DNA from: Hyaloperonospora brassicae | Taxonomy: Eukaryota > Oomycota > Peronosporomycetes > Peronosporales > Peronosporaceae | Direction of reading: 5' to 3' | NCBI GenBank assembly: GCA_947650285.1 | Contig: CANTFL010001429.1 | Span: 558,001-622,000 of the forward strand | DNA length: 64,000 bases | Part shown: piece after piece, positions 22,944 through 34,649 of the stretch | How positions within the stretch are numbered: position 1 is the stretch's first letter | Layout of the letters: every line of letters starts with the position of its first letter | Translations under genes and position numbers: made by a program | The notes under the pieces: model-generated | Database searches by the model: none | What the model saw: only the letters and a program-made list of their open reading frames with translations | What the model was told of the DNA's origin: nothing

Positions 22944-24475
22944 TCACTTGCATGCATAAAGCACAATCACCGGCGGTCGATCAGGGTTAAAGTGTTTCAA
23001 AATGGGTGTAGTCGCTATCATCAGTTTCAGGAAGGTTAAGGCGATCGTTGCTTTGACCCAGCGACTCCTCTTTTTCAGATTGCGATCGCTCCCAGAAATT
23101 GGGTACTTATTGCGATCGCCGTTATTAGCAATTTGGCAAATTCTGTCTCTCCCAGCTGCCTCCACTGTTCTTGGGTCTTTACTTGATCATCGCATTTCGT
23201 GATAGTCGGCTTCTAGTAATTCTTAAAGCACTGAGGCGTATACCGAAAAGTCCTCGATGAATCGACTTTAATAGTTGAGACTCCCCAGAAACAATTGCAT
23301 CGATCGTAGCCAACGAGGAAATGGTACATTTAATAATGATCATAGATCCTTTGGGTTCGCTTCCAATCCAGCTAGTGATACTTGATGGCCCAGGTAGTCT
23401 ACCTTACGCCGTTCCCAGAAAATTTTTGCCAAAGTGATCGATAGATTTCACCGATTACATACGTCCAGCAACCGTTCCACTTTACGGTAAAGATATTCCC
23501 ACGACTTGACCGGTACCAGTATATCGTCGATATATGAACTCCGACCAAAAACCGACGCCTTCATGTCATAATCTGGTTCAACGTCGGAATAAACATCGAT
23601 AAGATCCGATGGTCCCGAGGCGATCGTAGCCGGACGTGTACCAATCTTCAAATACCCATATAGCGCGTTGTCGATTAGGCACTGATAAATCTGCGGCACA
23701 TTTATCAACCCTAACGGCATCCTCATCCATTAAAACAGTCCTGATGGTGTAATAAATGACGATATTTCTCTGGCGCTCTCCGTCAGCCCCACCACCCAAA
23801 ACCCACTTGCCATATCCAAGGAACAGTACCACATGGCTTTATCCACATCATGCAGCAAGTAGCTGATTAAAAGAATGTGATAAACCATCAGTCTCGTCAA
23901 CTGATTCACTCGCCTATGGTCGATGCACAATCGAATGTCCTCTCCATTCTTCTTTATGATCACCACAATTGTTGATGCTTACGGAGAAGTAAACGGGCGA
24001 ATTATCTGCGCCGTCAATAGTCCCTTGATTAGATCAGCCAGCTTCTCGCGAAATTTGGGAGCGATCGGTCGCATTCTTTTTGCGATCGGGTCCTCATCTC
24101 CGACATCAATATCACAGACTGCCCCACGAGCCGTGGGAGGTAGGGCATTACCCATTCCAACTAGTAGACGGCGATTTGCCCATATCAACTTCCGCAACTT
24201 CTCTTCATCAATCGACAGTGGCTCTTCCAGGTCACCCACTTGAATGTCATCTAGAGAAATCTCGGCCGCAGGCGTAATCACTTCCGGTAAGATTTGCATG
24301 TGCTGGTAGACATCTTCGGCGTACAACTCTCCACTTTCGTTGCGAAACGTCGACACGGTAGAAGGTTCTACATCCGTCTTTTCTTTATCTAACACAGAGA
24401 ATTCATCCCATTTCACCGGTCCTTTGAAATTTTCTGGTAGCCCATAGTTTCCTGATTACACTCCCATCTGTATGA
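22944..24475 (-). pseudogene. reverse transcriptase relic (D1)
   Basis: Minus-strand pieces: ALPPTARGAVCDIDVGDEDP and FREKLADLIKGLLTAQIIRP (fingers); VVIIKKNGEDIRLCIDHRRVNQLT and YCSLDMASGFWVVGLT (palm); the catalytic box SSYIDDILV at about 23520-23545; and the connection ATTPILKHFNPDRPPVIVLYACK ending at 22944. The motif order is that of the Phytophthora-type Gypsy lineage. Several stops and missing segments. Confidence 0.85.
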
Positions 24476-24506
24476 CAAATGGACTCGGGGAATCGCAAAA
24501 AACATT

Positions 24507-26268
24507 GGTGTTCGCCCAAAAAACAGTGTTATATTAGGCTATCCATTAATCTTATTTAATATATACCAAAAAGTGTTAAGAAAATACCACTTTCGATTGA
24601 ACTTTGTTAGAAACGTTTCTAAGATAAGTCGGACACTCCGCTTTAAAAACGCACTGCAGTCCCAATTTTGATAGCCTGCTCAGGGCTCTGCCCTTGCGCA
24701 CGCTCAGCAATCGCTGCAGGTGCATGCCTTCACGTCCACTGTGTCACAGCTCAATCATCGATATTGTTCCCGTTTCTTCTCTTTTCTCGGTCGTCTCTCC
24801 CGCCGTCTCCCGAGAGCGCCATGAATCATCTGAGTATATAATAGAAGTATACGGGGGACGGGCTATGGCAGTGGGTGGAGCCATAGCTAAAGCAAGACGA
24901 GAAAGAGGTAGAAATTGTGCCTTATATATATTATTGTGGCTGATGACTGAGTAGCTAACAAACGAATCAGATTTTGATGTGTTTATTGCCATTGCTGTTA
25001 TTTTCCTATTTATCGTTGTTGCTGATGTTGTGCAGACCTACGCTGGTGTCGCGTTCTGGGAATTTGGCAACTCTTTGGCTGGTGCCAAGTATCTACTACT
25101 AGTAGTGTCCGGGTACGTGGATGTGCGTAAGAAATAATGCGGTACGAGAACTGACTGACGCTTAAATAATATTGTGGTGATGGTTGCAGGGTGCTTAAAG
25201 CGATCATGTTCATTATGGATGACTTAATGATAGAGGTTTCTAACGTCTCGATGCGACAAGAGTGTCCGCGATCAACCCATCGTTGCTTGCGTCTTGTATT
25301 GGCGCAATGCATCAGGTACTTGCGATGCTGTGTGATACATCCCATCGATATTTGAGCTAAATGATCTGTGTTGTCAAGGAAAATGCAGCATAAGGCACCG
25401 GTATACATGAGTTCAAGCTGGCCCTAGACGACCTATTTCCCATCGGCGTTTATTATGGTGTTTCAACATGGATCACTTGCTTCTTGTCCTCTTTTGACGT
25501 AATTGCAGGTTGGTAATCTGTGTTGCTGCTGACAGGTTTTGTGCAACACGGCTAACTAGCGTCGCGTGTGCATATTTGATTTGATATAGCGTAACCAATC
25601 ACACCATAAACTTAAATGTCGTGGGTTGGTCTGCATTTTGAACGAGATATCTTTTGCGCAAAGTCATCATTAAACTATTTTTGTTGACTTCAATAGATGA
25701 TGCCGAGGAGACATGACCTTGCCAACGTGATGCGAAGGAGAGCGACAAATGTCCAGATTAGCAACTATTGAATGTGTAAAGAATGTAAATTCAGATAAAA
25801 GAGATTTCAATAGCAGCACTAAATATATTTAGCTCGCAACACCTGCAACCATTGTCTTAGGATTGTCCACGATCGGCTTTAGTGTCCCTCTCGTGCGATG
25901 ATTGAGCACGTCCAAGACAAAGACGCGTTAAAACCGTCTGATTTGTTGCAAGTGCCTCTATCGTGACTCGCGCAGTTGGACATACCGCCGCCATTTTACA
26001 TTTCGCTCTCAAAATCGACGACGCAGCCAATCCCGCCTTTGCATACATTGTCGCGTCCGAGACCGCTGATTTTTAAGCGCAGCAGGTTCCATCAGTTTGG
26101 GAATCGTCGCTGCCGACGTTGCCGTCACGCCCTTGATCCCACCTGCGCCGTTGCAGGAGCCGTCGTCTCGCAACTGAAGACTGCAGTGCGTTTTTTAAAG
26201 CGGCGTTTACGACTTATTTTACCAACGTCTCTAACGAAGTTCAGTCGAAAGTGGTTTTTTCCTTACCC

Positions 26269-26311
<43 letters not shown>

Positions 26312-26359
26312 AGGTTAATGGATAGCCTAACCGTAACACTGCTTTTTTAGGCGAACACC
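24507..26359. mobile_element. DNA transposon-like element with long terminal inverted repeats
   Basis: Left terminal repeat 24507-24659 and right terminal repeat 26181-26359 are inverted copies. Both begin GGTGTTCGCC then an A-run and AGTGTTA, share AGGCTATCCATTAA and ACCACTTTCGA, and end in GCACTGCAG. The right one is longer mainly because it carries a (TA)18 tract. The 1.5-kb interior has no transposase I can recognise; ORFs at 24694-24954 (+) and 25010-25408 (-) have no known motif. Target-site duplication is not obvious. It splits a family D retrotransposon, so it inserted later. Probably non-autonomous or decayed; superfamily not assigned. Confidence 0.8.
26273..26308. repeat. (TA)18 microsatellite
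   Basis: Uninterrupted TA dinucleotides, 36 bp, inside the right terminal inverted repeat of the 24507-26359 element. The left repeat has only TAATATATA at the same place, so the tract expanded after insertion. Confidence 0.97.
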
Positions 26360-27137
26360 TATCTTTTTGACGATTTTCCACTGGACTCTCCTTGCAGCAA
26401 ATCGTTGAAATCTCACTCGATGTCTTTATCGTCTACCGTCTTCACTTCAGGGATTGGCTTCTCATGTCTATCTCGCGAATGATCACCCTCCATACGCCTT
26501 TCGGTCGTAGAGATCGACTAATCGACTTTTGATGGTAGATATACATCTTCCTCGTGCTGCACACACCGCTCTTCTCCGTCCGTCGCGATCTCGTCAGACT
26601 AATGTGTGGACTGTTTTTGCCCTTCACCATCCATGGTCTGGATCGCGTCTGGTTGATGAATGCAACGTCTTTGCCCCAGATCAGATCCCTCGCAATCGGT
26701 CTTACCTATCACGGTCGACGTAACTACTCTGCAAGCCTCCCTCGACCTGGTTTTCACACGCTTATCGTCTAGCGTCTCGTCATTTGTATGCTCAGTCACA
26801 GTACCTTGATCGATCGTTGGTCGTTATTTATGGCGCGATCATCGCTTTCATTTTCATCTATATACTGCACCGTATCCTCGTCGATCACGACTCGATCAGG
26901 TTGTAACTCGTCATCAATGCAGTCCTTCACCTCTTCTTTTATCTTTGAGTTTTGGCGTTTTTAAATTTTTCTCGGCGTAGGATATGATCGCTGATCAAGC
27001 AAAGGTCCTTCATACGCTTCGGGCAAGACTTGTTATCGATCGGTTGTAGCCTCGAACGCTAGTGTTTGCCATTCTTTATAATGTCGCGACCCCACAGACA
27101 CGTACCCCTGCAATCAAGGGATCATGTCCGCTACCTT

Positions 27138-27770
27138 TCACAGTCCTAGCGAGGTTCCCCAGCGAAAAATTACCTCGCGATCACCGAAGCTGGTGAGCTG
27201 TAGGTAGTTGATCCTGCCAGGCCCGTTAGTCACAGTTGGTAACCACTTCACGTCTCGTCTTACCCAAAGTCGAGCTCTTGGTGGCGCGACGCCTACCCTA
27301 ACTTTTGATGGTTTGCCGAATGAGATCACCACGTGTTGATAATTCAGGTTGGTCGCTTGATATGTTGATCTACAGAGTTGCTTACACCCTGCTAGACCAA
27401 TGCGGACTTCATCGGGTAGACCTAGCGTTCCATCTGCTGGATCCATGCGAATCCCGGCATAAACCATGAAGTCCATGGTCTTTGCCGGGATTCGCATGGA
27501 TCCAAGTATAGCCCTTTGAACTACTTGATCACCGAACTACACTTAGAAATAATTTTTTAGTGAACCATCCAATGTTATCTTGGTCTTCGTACTCCCAATC
27601 GTCATGTATGCGATTTCGCCTACACCGACACTTTTTTGAGTACGTCTTTCGTCGATCATGCACCCTACCTTACAAGCAAAAGCGGTATCGATGATGACAC
27701 TTCAGCACCGACATCGAACAGCATAGTGGCATTATCAGTTTGGATTCTACAATCCATTTTGCCTGAATAG
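27138..27770 (-). pseudogene. aspartic protease and following linker relic (D1)
   Basis: In shifted minus-strand frames: GKMDCRIQTDNATMLFDVGAEVS (active-site motif with Asp-Val-Gly instead of Asp-Thr-Gly, at about 27700-27715), then MTIGSTKTKITLDGSL, then MDFMVYAGIRMDPADGTLGLPDEVRIGL and WVRRDVKWLPTVTNGPGR. The linker part (27138-27497) is open for 119 codons. The catalytic change and frame breaks imply an inactive protease. Confidence 0.75.
27439..27503. repeat. perfect 21-bp inverted repeat within D1 protease
   Basis: Arms 27439-27459 and 27483-27503 (GGATCCATGCGAATCCCGGCA and its exact complement) flank a 23-bp spacer that itself contains ACCATG/CATGGT. Both strands therefore read MRIPA and AGIRMDP-like peptides. 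Confidence 0.9.
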
Positions 27771-28142
27771 ATTATTTTTCAGGGGTGTAATTATTTAATT
27801 TCCACGTGGCTCTCGTGGTTGAGTCCAAGCTCCACCTATAAAGCTGATCAAGTGTATTCATCAGTTCTTTTCACATTCGAAATCGCGGAGATAAAGTTGA
27901 ATTATTATATTAGCGATATGCCCGAACCGACCGTTAGCCTCTTTATCCTTTTATCGTCTCTCACTAATGTATAGAACAGAGCCCAGAACGCTCGTCATGT
28001 ACCACATTCCATCCTGGCAAGCGTCCTAGTTTAAAAATTTCTCCTCCCCGAACGAAAACATTTCTGCATTCTTGGTGGGTCCATACCGCTTGCGCATCAA
28101 ATTGCCGGACTTTCTAAGAGCATTTGTCGCTCTAATGCACCT

Positions 28143-28325
28143 TTATACCATCAGCACACGCGTAGAAACACTTTCTGATGGATGCCATTTGTGGCCACAC
28201 TTCTGGTAAGTCATTCTCTTCCAATTGCCCCGATCAATATGCTTGATCGGTCCACACTGGTTGCACGCTTTTGATCGTTCTCCGTGATTACCTAATTCCA
28301 CCCGATCAGCTTCCTCATGCGACAT
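28143..28325 (-). pseudogene. nucleocapsid zinc-knuckle relic (D1 gag)
   Basis: Minus-strand reading KACNQCGPIKHIDRGNWKR then TYQKCGHKWHPSES. It resembles the family D gag end in which CQKCGRKGHPSDHC forms a CCHC knuckle, but the first and last cysteines are replaced here (Tyr and Ser). Confidence 0.6.
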
Positions 28326-28666
28326 ACGATGATCTTGGTTTAATTATCACTTGATTGGAGACGGTAGTCGCACAAAATATGCGCCGGTCCACGTCATCTT
28401 CCAATTTACTTGGATCCGACTTCTAACTGCTGCTCTCACTTTCCACCCTGATCGCCCGTACTTCTCGGGTTAATTTTGACGGTACCTGATCACCATGAGG
28501 CTCAAGTCGCGGATGAAAGTTGCACGGTTCTATCGATGCTTTCTTGTACTCAATTTCTATGCGCTGATACGCACGCAGCGTTTCCTCCATTTCTTAGCAT
28601 CCGTCAATCGCAGAAGAGTCAATTGTTTCGCTAAACTACTGTCATCCACCGTAGAATACAAATGTT

Positions 28667-29880
28667 TCACATGTTCACGCCGCGTAGCGTTTCGAATCTC
28701 TTTAATCGAGACCTTGGCTTCAGATCTCTGCCCCATTTAGTCGATTCAAATGCTTCAAAAGGGTTTTGTTCGGTGGTTTGCGCGCATGGTAATACTGTCT
28801 GGCCTTCGACACAACATATCCTCCATATTGCACCATAAAGCCTTCCAGAATTGTTTCGACACAATTGAGGAGCAGCTCGGATTAGTTGAAAATGCCAACT
28901 TACGCCGGTCCTGTCAGCATATAACCGAGCACCCGGCATTTTTCGTCCTCCATTATTTGGTCTCAAAAGATCGCCTACTTGACCTTGCTGATTCAGATTC
29001 TAGCGCGGCCTTCGTCTCTATCTCTTCCGTTAAACTATTTTACTTCGCCGATCACTGAGATACAAATACGCCAAAGAGATGGTCCCTGTTTCATCGAAAC
29101 ATCCGCAGGCGCCATTCATGAATGCCTTAAGTTCTCCTGCTCCAGCTCGTACGATAAATGTCCTCCAGGATCACTAAACTTAGATCGACGCTGACGCAAT
29201 TCTACAGATTCCATCTCGACATCCGGAAGGTGATTTTGTAGGGCTCTTGGCGTCTTGGTCACTTAACTCGGATAGATTGCTTGACAGGCTTTGATTACGT
29301 CGTCTCTGTTTGAATCGCTTCATTGCGTTATTGATGTAAGACAGCATGGGTCCTCTAATAGCCGATTTATTGTATCCGGTGGCGCGTTTAGCTGCCGATA
29401 ACGACTCGGCCTTGGTTACTTTTGCGCAATCAAGCAGATGAGCGGATCCACTGGAGCCTGGTAACATTCGTTATATACCGATCGAGGCGTCTGGCCGATC
29501 TCAAATTCCGCTGAAGCATACTGCGACGATACGGTCTTATATTCCTTCGTCATGTCCGCGATCATGATACTCGCTTGATCTTCAATCTTGGCTTTGCCTG
29601 TGAGGGGGGGTCAGCTTCTCGGAAAGCGATTGGCGTGCGTAGGTGACCCGATCTTGATCGCACTTTAACAGTTTCCTTCCATCAAACGTCTTCGCCATGA
29701 ATCCAACTTTATGCAACAGTTGCATGATCTCGTAAATTATCTCCAGCATGTTCGATGCAATTGCCGGGGTTGATACAGGGCCTTGAATCTCGTCAATCAG
29801 CTTTGGCTTCAGCACGTATAGTACTACGTCACTAAGTGGTGAATTTTTCAGTATATTCTGCTCTTACGCCTTCGTCAACT
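28667..29880 (-). pseudogene. gag (capsid) relic (D1)
   Basis: Shifted minus-strand frames give EDEKCRVLGYMLTGPA, then EGFMVQYGGYVVSKARQYYHARK and LKHLNRLNG, the capsid motif series of Phytophthora-type Gypsy gag (LLTGPA ... ARQYYHAR). Further N-terminal pieces extend to about 29.8 kb, with low-complexity Arg/Ser text. Many stops. Confidence 0.65.
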
Positions 29881-30339
29881 CTTCACCTTGTTACCCTTCC
29901 GTCTTTACTATCTCCTTCACAAATTTGAACGGCTTCGGGATCTTAGTCTCAACTTCATCAAAATAGTCGAGTTGGGTCGTTATCTTCTTCACCTTGGCCG
30001 TCCACGATTTCTTTTTTTAAGATCGCAAGGTGTGACCTTTGACAACTTTTGCTCTGTTTAAACGATGGGGTTTATATAGCAAATCATGATTTATAGCACG
30101 ATCCATGGTGATCCTCAAAGGAACCTCAGGTGGAGGGGCGCAATTATTCTTTCACCTCGTGTAAACGATTTCTCCTTTTTTATTTTCTTGTCACCCGAGC
30201 CCCTCGTTAAATCAGATAAACTGGGAATCTTTCAGACTCACGCGTCTGCGACGATGCCTTAGACTATAACGCTTCCATCCAAATTTTATATAAATATTCG
30301 CATCTTCACTTAGGGACTTACCGCGAAATTTTAAGTCAC

Positions 30340-31400
30340 CATAGTATCCAGTCACGCGCACCATTGTGGCGAAGTGGTGATCAATCTTTTAAAAAAATCG
30401 ATCATAGCTCTACCATGGTGCCTGGACGACCGACTAACGGCAGATTCCTCCGTTTTGAGTTTTCAAGAGCCTTTCTCACCTTGTGACCCGTCGGTGGGGC
30501 GAATCGCAATCTATCAGGTGGAATCGTGTCAATGAAAATTAGACCGTGGTTGCGATGGGGTGAAGGTTCGATATCGGTGTGGAAATCTTTACACTACGAT
30601 CGGGGTTGACTTGATCTGGTGGAACTCATCACGGTAACACTTGTAATTATTGTAGGATGCTCGATATGAGTCGCCCTGATCTGTATCAGATCGCCTTGTA
30701 CAAATGTAGTCCTTGATTTGCGAGCCTTCTGGCCACTTATGCTGTCTCGCGATCTTGATTACTTGACCACATAGATTTTCCTGCGTCCAGTCGCAGTTAG
30801 GGTGTTGTTTGATAGTCTTTGATCCCCGGCCAAACAATCCAGGAATAGAACCTGAAAAAAGTATGCCGCTTTCTTGACGTCGGGTGGCCGATAATCCAAC
30901 CCGGAATAGAAAGCGACACGTGTACTTGAAAGCAATGTCAACTCTGCTTAATAATGGACCCATCGAGCCCAGCAAACCTATCCCTATCCCCATACCGCAG
31001 GCATCGCAGGTCACGTGTAGCTCTCTCGAGATGGTAGCAATCTTGTACTTGCGTGGCAAACACTTGATTTACTTGTCCGATCGCATTCGCTTTTCCGGTT
31101 GCAAATCATGTCGTTTCGTCCAGACCAGCTTGATCGCAATCACTTAACTAATTATTGATCCTCATTGCTATCGCATCCTTGATTACGATCGCCTTGCTGA
31201 TCGCGGATCACCTGGTGTGGTACACACCTCTCTGATCGCAACCGCTTATCGTGATTCATACGAACTCGATCGCAATCGCATACCTGAACACCGATCACGA
31301 TCGCGATCGTCTCCTTCATCGTGATCACCTTGCTCATCGCGGATCTCAAGGTGTGGTACGCACTCCTCTGATTGCGATTGCTCTTGACCACCAACGTAAT
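30340..31400 (-). repeat. leader and LTR-like right end of D1, with internal duplication
   Basis: 30425-30515 matches the D3 leader in inverted orientation. Sequence to its right shows weaker similarity to the putative LTR at 22046-22556. At 31190-31400 a segment of about 135 bp is repeated (TGCTGATCGCGGATCACCTG / TGCTCATCGCGGATCTCAAG, each followed by GTGTGGTAC). GATC/CGATCG words are frequent. The exact LTR edges could not be set. Confidence 0.45.
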
Positions 31401-32440
31401 CGTTTCCTTGACTATAACCTCATCTCCATGACCCGTACCCTTCTTCCGTCATTTTTTAACCCGATGTCGCAGGACCCATCCTCTCCGATCTAATATCCGG
31501 TTTTTGTCTTATCAGCTCAATAGACGTGATCTGGACAGGAGTATGAACAGCGTTGCCAATCATTAACGGACTCGGATATACCTGAAACTAGATCAGTTCC
31601 CATATCGCGAATTTTCCTAGTCGCTTCACCACAATTTTCTCTATTTACAGGAGTACACAGCCTACACGGCCGCAGGAGGCTGTCTCGTTGTTGAGCGAAG
31701 TGGCGTTTTTGCACGCACGACAACGCAGGAGCCGTCACTTCTATGTCACAGCCACTTGAATATACTCGGTTGGTTTTCAATGGACGTCGCACTATCGTTC
31801 TGGTGGCCAATTCCCACGAATCATGAAGGTGAGCAGGATTCAAATACACACACAATAAAGGACTTCTGCTAATTTTTATTTGACCACTGGATGATAATTT
31901 GCTGACTTTTTGTGGATGCAAAATAAGTCGTCGACCTTCTCAGGTAGTCGGGGTCACTGTGGTCGATATTTAAATGAGCAGCACTGATGGACGGTTGGAA
32001 GAATAGCATTTATGAACAGATTTATCCTGCAATGAAGGAGCGTTCGTGCGTATACGTGTTTTATGAGCTCGCCGGGGAAGACGATTGTCATTGCGCTCGA
32101 CTTACGTCGTCTTAAAATCGACGCTGTAAACGCGATGATATGTCATTCACTATGCGTCTGGTAGTTTATCTTTGGGGGCGTCTGTTAACTCACTTGCTGC
32201 CAAAGATGGTTTTTGTTTAATGAGACGCGGTGTAACCCCTACTGCTACGCGGTGCGAGACGGAAAAGGCCGTCACGGACGGGCATTTCTGCCTGACAATT
32301 GGCTCGAAGAAGGTTTTAGTGCGCGATTGGGACGAGGAGATCGTCGCACAGTAGAGACCGATCGATAACTCAATAACGATTATTTCGATCAACCCAAAGT
32401 CCACTGAACATCTGATGGACCACGGTGTGGATAGCCTGGT
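31401..32440. other. unassigned region
   Basis: The longest frame is a minus-strand 134-codon ORF at 31517-31921 that opens at TTG. It has several cysteines but no motif I know, and no signal peptide or clear intron. I do not call a gene. Confidence 0.35.
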
Positions 32441-33192
32441 TCAGCTCATGTGCATGCCGCGGACCGAGACGAACGACAGAGGTTCCATCGTGCAGTACTC
32501 GGCTCCTGCCTGGATTGACAAGAAGAATACGCCGAATCCGAGATTGATGTCGCAGCTGGCCGGTGGGCTGAACTTGTCGAACGTAAACAGGTGAAGGAGG
32601 TACAAAATGTCTCGTGAAAACCTCATACTATACACGACGTAAATTTTTCAGGTTTATAACGGCTCTGGAAGGCTGGACATGACTTATACGCGCATTCGGA
32701 AGGCGTTGCGTACCACTGGTACGAGACTTGAAAGGTGGTGTGGGAGCGCAATTAGAGCAAGCGGTCCGCAGTGCTGCAAAACCTAACGCGTTGCGATCGT
32801 GCGGTTCTGCACTTGTCTGTCACAAAAGAAAATTTGATCATACCGACCTGGAGAAGTTTGTTCTAGGCACTAAGAGGATGCTCAAGCTGTGGGAGGATTT
32901 CTCGGGCATCGATCCTCTGGCAAAGTCCGTTTCGCCTGACGACGCACACTTTGACAACTGCAAGCAGCGAAATCAGATATTAATACTCATCGAGCGGGTA
33001 GGTGATGATGATATCTCCAGCATCGATACTATGGTGATGCGTGAATGGAGCGTCGGTTTCGCCACAATCGGCGTACGGATTGGGTTCCGAATGAGGCTTT
33101 GGCGGAGGTACATATGGGTTGACATCGTCCCTTATTTACCATGGACACTGGTATTGATACCATTGTCCAACTCCTCATCAAGCTCGAGATAG
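32440..33192 (+). other. coding-like segment of unknown identity
   Basis: Two plus-strand stretches look protein-like: about 32411-32590 (HLMDHGVDSLVQLMCMPR ... APAWIDKKNTPNPRLMSQL) and 32728-33192 (KFDHTDLEKFVLGTKRMLKLW, followed by a Asp-rich SPDDAHFD). Frames change between them and no start, intron or domain is certain. This may be a decayed host gene. No function is proposed. Confidence 0.3.
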
Positions 33193-34191
33193 GAGGAAAG
33201 CGTCTAAGACCCGTGAGGTGGTAATGTCATAATTTTTAGTGCTTTAAGCAGCCGTGAGGGTCAGCGCGTACGCACCGTCTTCCTCAAGGAAAGGATTCGA
33301 TTAGCGTATTGTGATAATGTAGGTCTAGTGGGGAAAGGTGAAACGGAAATACACGCCGGTTGGTAACCGACACAACATGTGTGAATTACACCGGGGATGA
33401 ACTTCCATTGAAAAAAATAATAAATTGTATGAGTTGTTATGCTGATGTTTTTATTCACCAAAATTCAAGGTCCTTCGTGATGTATATATTGTAGAACAAG
33501 TGTCCATGTGGTGGACCCAAGTAAAAATCTGCGGGATGTGCTTTCAAAATAATCACTGTACCGGAGCGCCGATTAACGGGGACGGTACTTGATACTGCGT
33601 ATACACCTTGACTCACCTGTTATACCCGTCGGCTGGCAGGATTCAAATATCGGTGTACTCGGACGGATACTGAAATTCGTTTAATAATGGAAGATGTGGC
33701 CTTGGTCCCATAGTGAATATGTTAAAATCGTTGGACCAGTAGGTGTTCACTCGATTGACTTCGTCTAGAGTGGACTTAAACCTACATTTGTCAGATAGAT
33801 TGTCGCTCCTTGCCTTTTGTGAAATCAGAGGGGTGTTAACCTTCTGGCCTTTACCGTGATCCTTGACCGCTTGGTTGGTCGACCTCTTCCGATAGCGGAT
33901 CTGGAGGTAAAAGAAGCCGCCTGCCGTACCCACAGACCGAGTACTTTCTGGGGTTAAACTCGCACTTGGTATAGCCACGCAACTGTCTTCGATGGGGGGT
34001 AAAATTACACCCCTTCCCTGGAACAGGCAGACTAAACATTTGTTTCTTTTATCACGAAGAAGACGTGACACGTAGATAGCTAAGATAGTAGAATTCGATA
34101 TAGTCCTATATTTAAATTTCTTCACTCTTTTCTCGTACAGGGCACTGACACTTTATGTGAGTGGTCAAGAGTAGCCAGATCTTAAAGTACC
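33193..34191. other. unassigned region
   Basis: A minus-strand 160-codon frame at 33643-34125 opens at GTG and has no recognisable domain. Nothing else is supported. Confidence 0.35.
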
Positions 34192-34311
34192 GGGTCTACT
34201 AGTGCGAGACCCATGTCTACCGTTAAGGTATTTGGTCTACCAATGAAATCCCAGGTCTAACGATGAAACAGCGGGTTTACCAATGAGGGAACAGGTATAC
34301 CAGTGAGGTGC
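34192..34311. repeat. minisatellite, about 20-bp unit, six degenerate copies
   Basis: Units of the type GGTCTACCAATGAAATCCCA recur six times with changes (GGTCTACTAGTG, GTCTACCGTTAAG, GGTCTAACGATG, GGGTTTACCAATG, GGTATACCAGTG). Confidence 0.8.
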
Positions 34312-34649
34312 CGCGGTCGTCTTTCGTCAGTATTGCTTAACCGGTACATTGGTAATGGCATCTCTCTTCAATATGTCTGCGAGCATCTCTTCCCTGAAAG
34401 CACCAACACTTTCGAGGCCCCCTCTCCCTCAAAAGTCCCCTTCATCGAGGGTGACCCCTTGTACCTCTAAAGTGATGATGTCTGGGTCTATTATTTTCTA
34501 AAAGCACTTCATTACAGCCGCCTCACGTTTTAGATCAGCCGTACAGTACTTTGAGCGCGGACATGTTTTCCCTGCTCGAATCGCGAAAGTTATTCTTGCT
34601 TGGTTCTATCGTAATGATCTCTCCTTTATTTTTGTTTGTGCAACAATGT

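Larger units (their letters stand above)
22941..31400 (-). mobile_element. Gypsy family D, 5' half (D1), interrupted by a TIR element
   Basis: Minus-strand order from right to left: LTR/leader-like sequence (about 30340-31400), gag (28.7-29.9 kb), degenerate zinc knuckle (28.2 kb), protease (27.7 kb), post-protease linker (27.1-27.5 kb), RT (24.4-22.9 kb). A 1.85-kb element at 24507-26359 splits linker from RT. The element stops at the RT/RNase H junction. All frames are broken. Confidence 0.8.

Noticed and set aside
25010..25408. 132-codon ORF as transposase of the TIR element
   Set aside because: No DDE/D pattern, no DNA-binding motif, compositionally random; the element may be non-autonomous.
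17961..31400. D1 and D2 as one element with a simple inversion
   Set aside because: The overlapping RT/RNase H pieces differ too much, and an extra leader fragment lies between them.
31517..31921. Cys-containing minus ORF as an effector
   Set aside because: No ATG start, no signal peptide, no RXLR or CRN motif.
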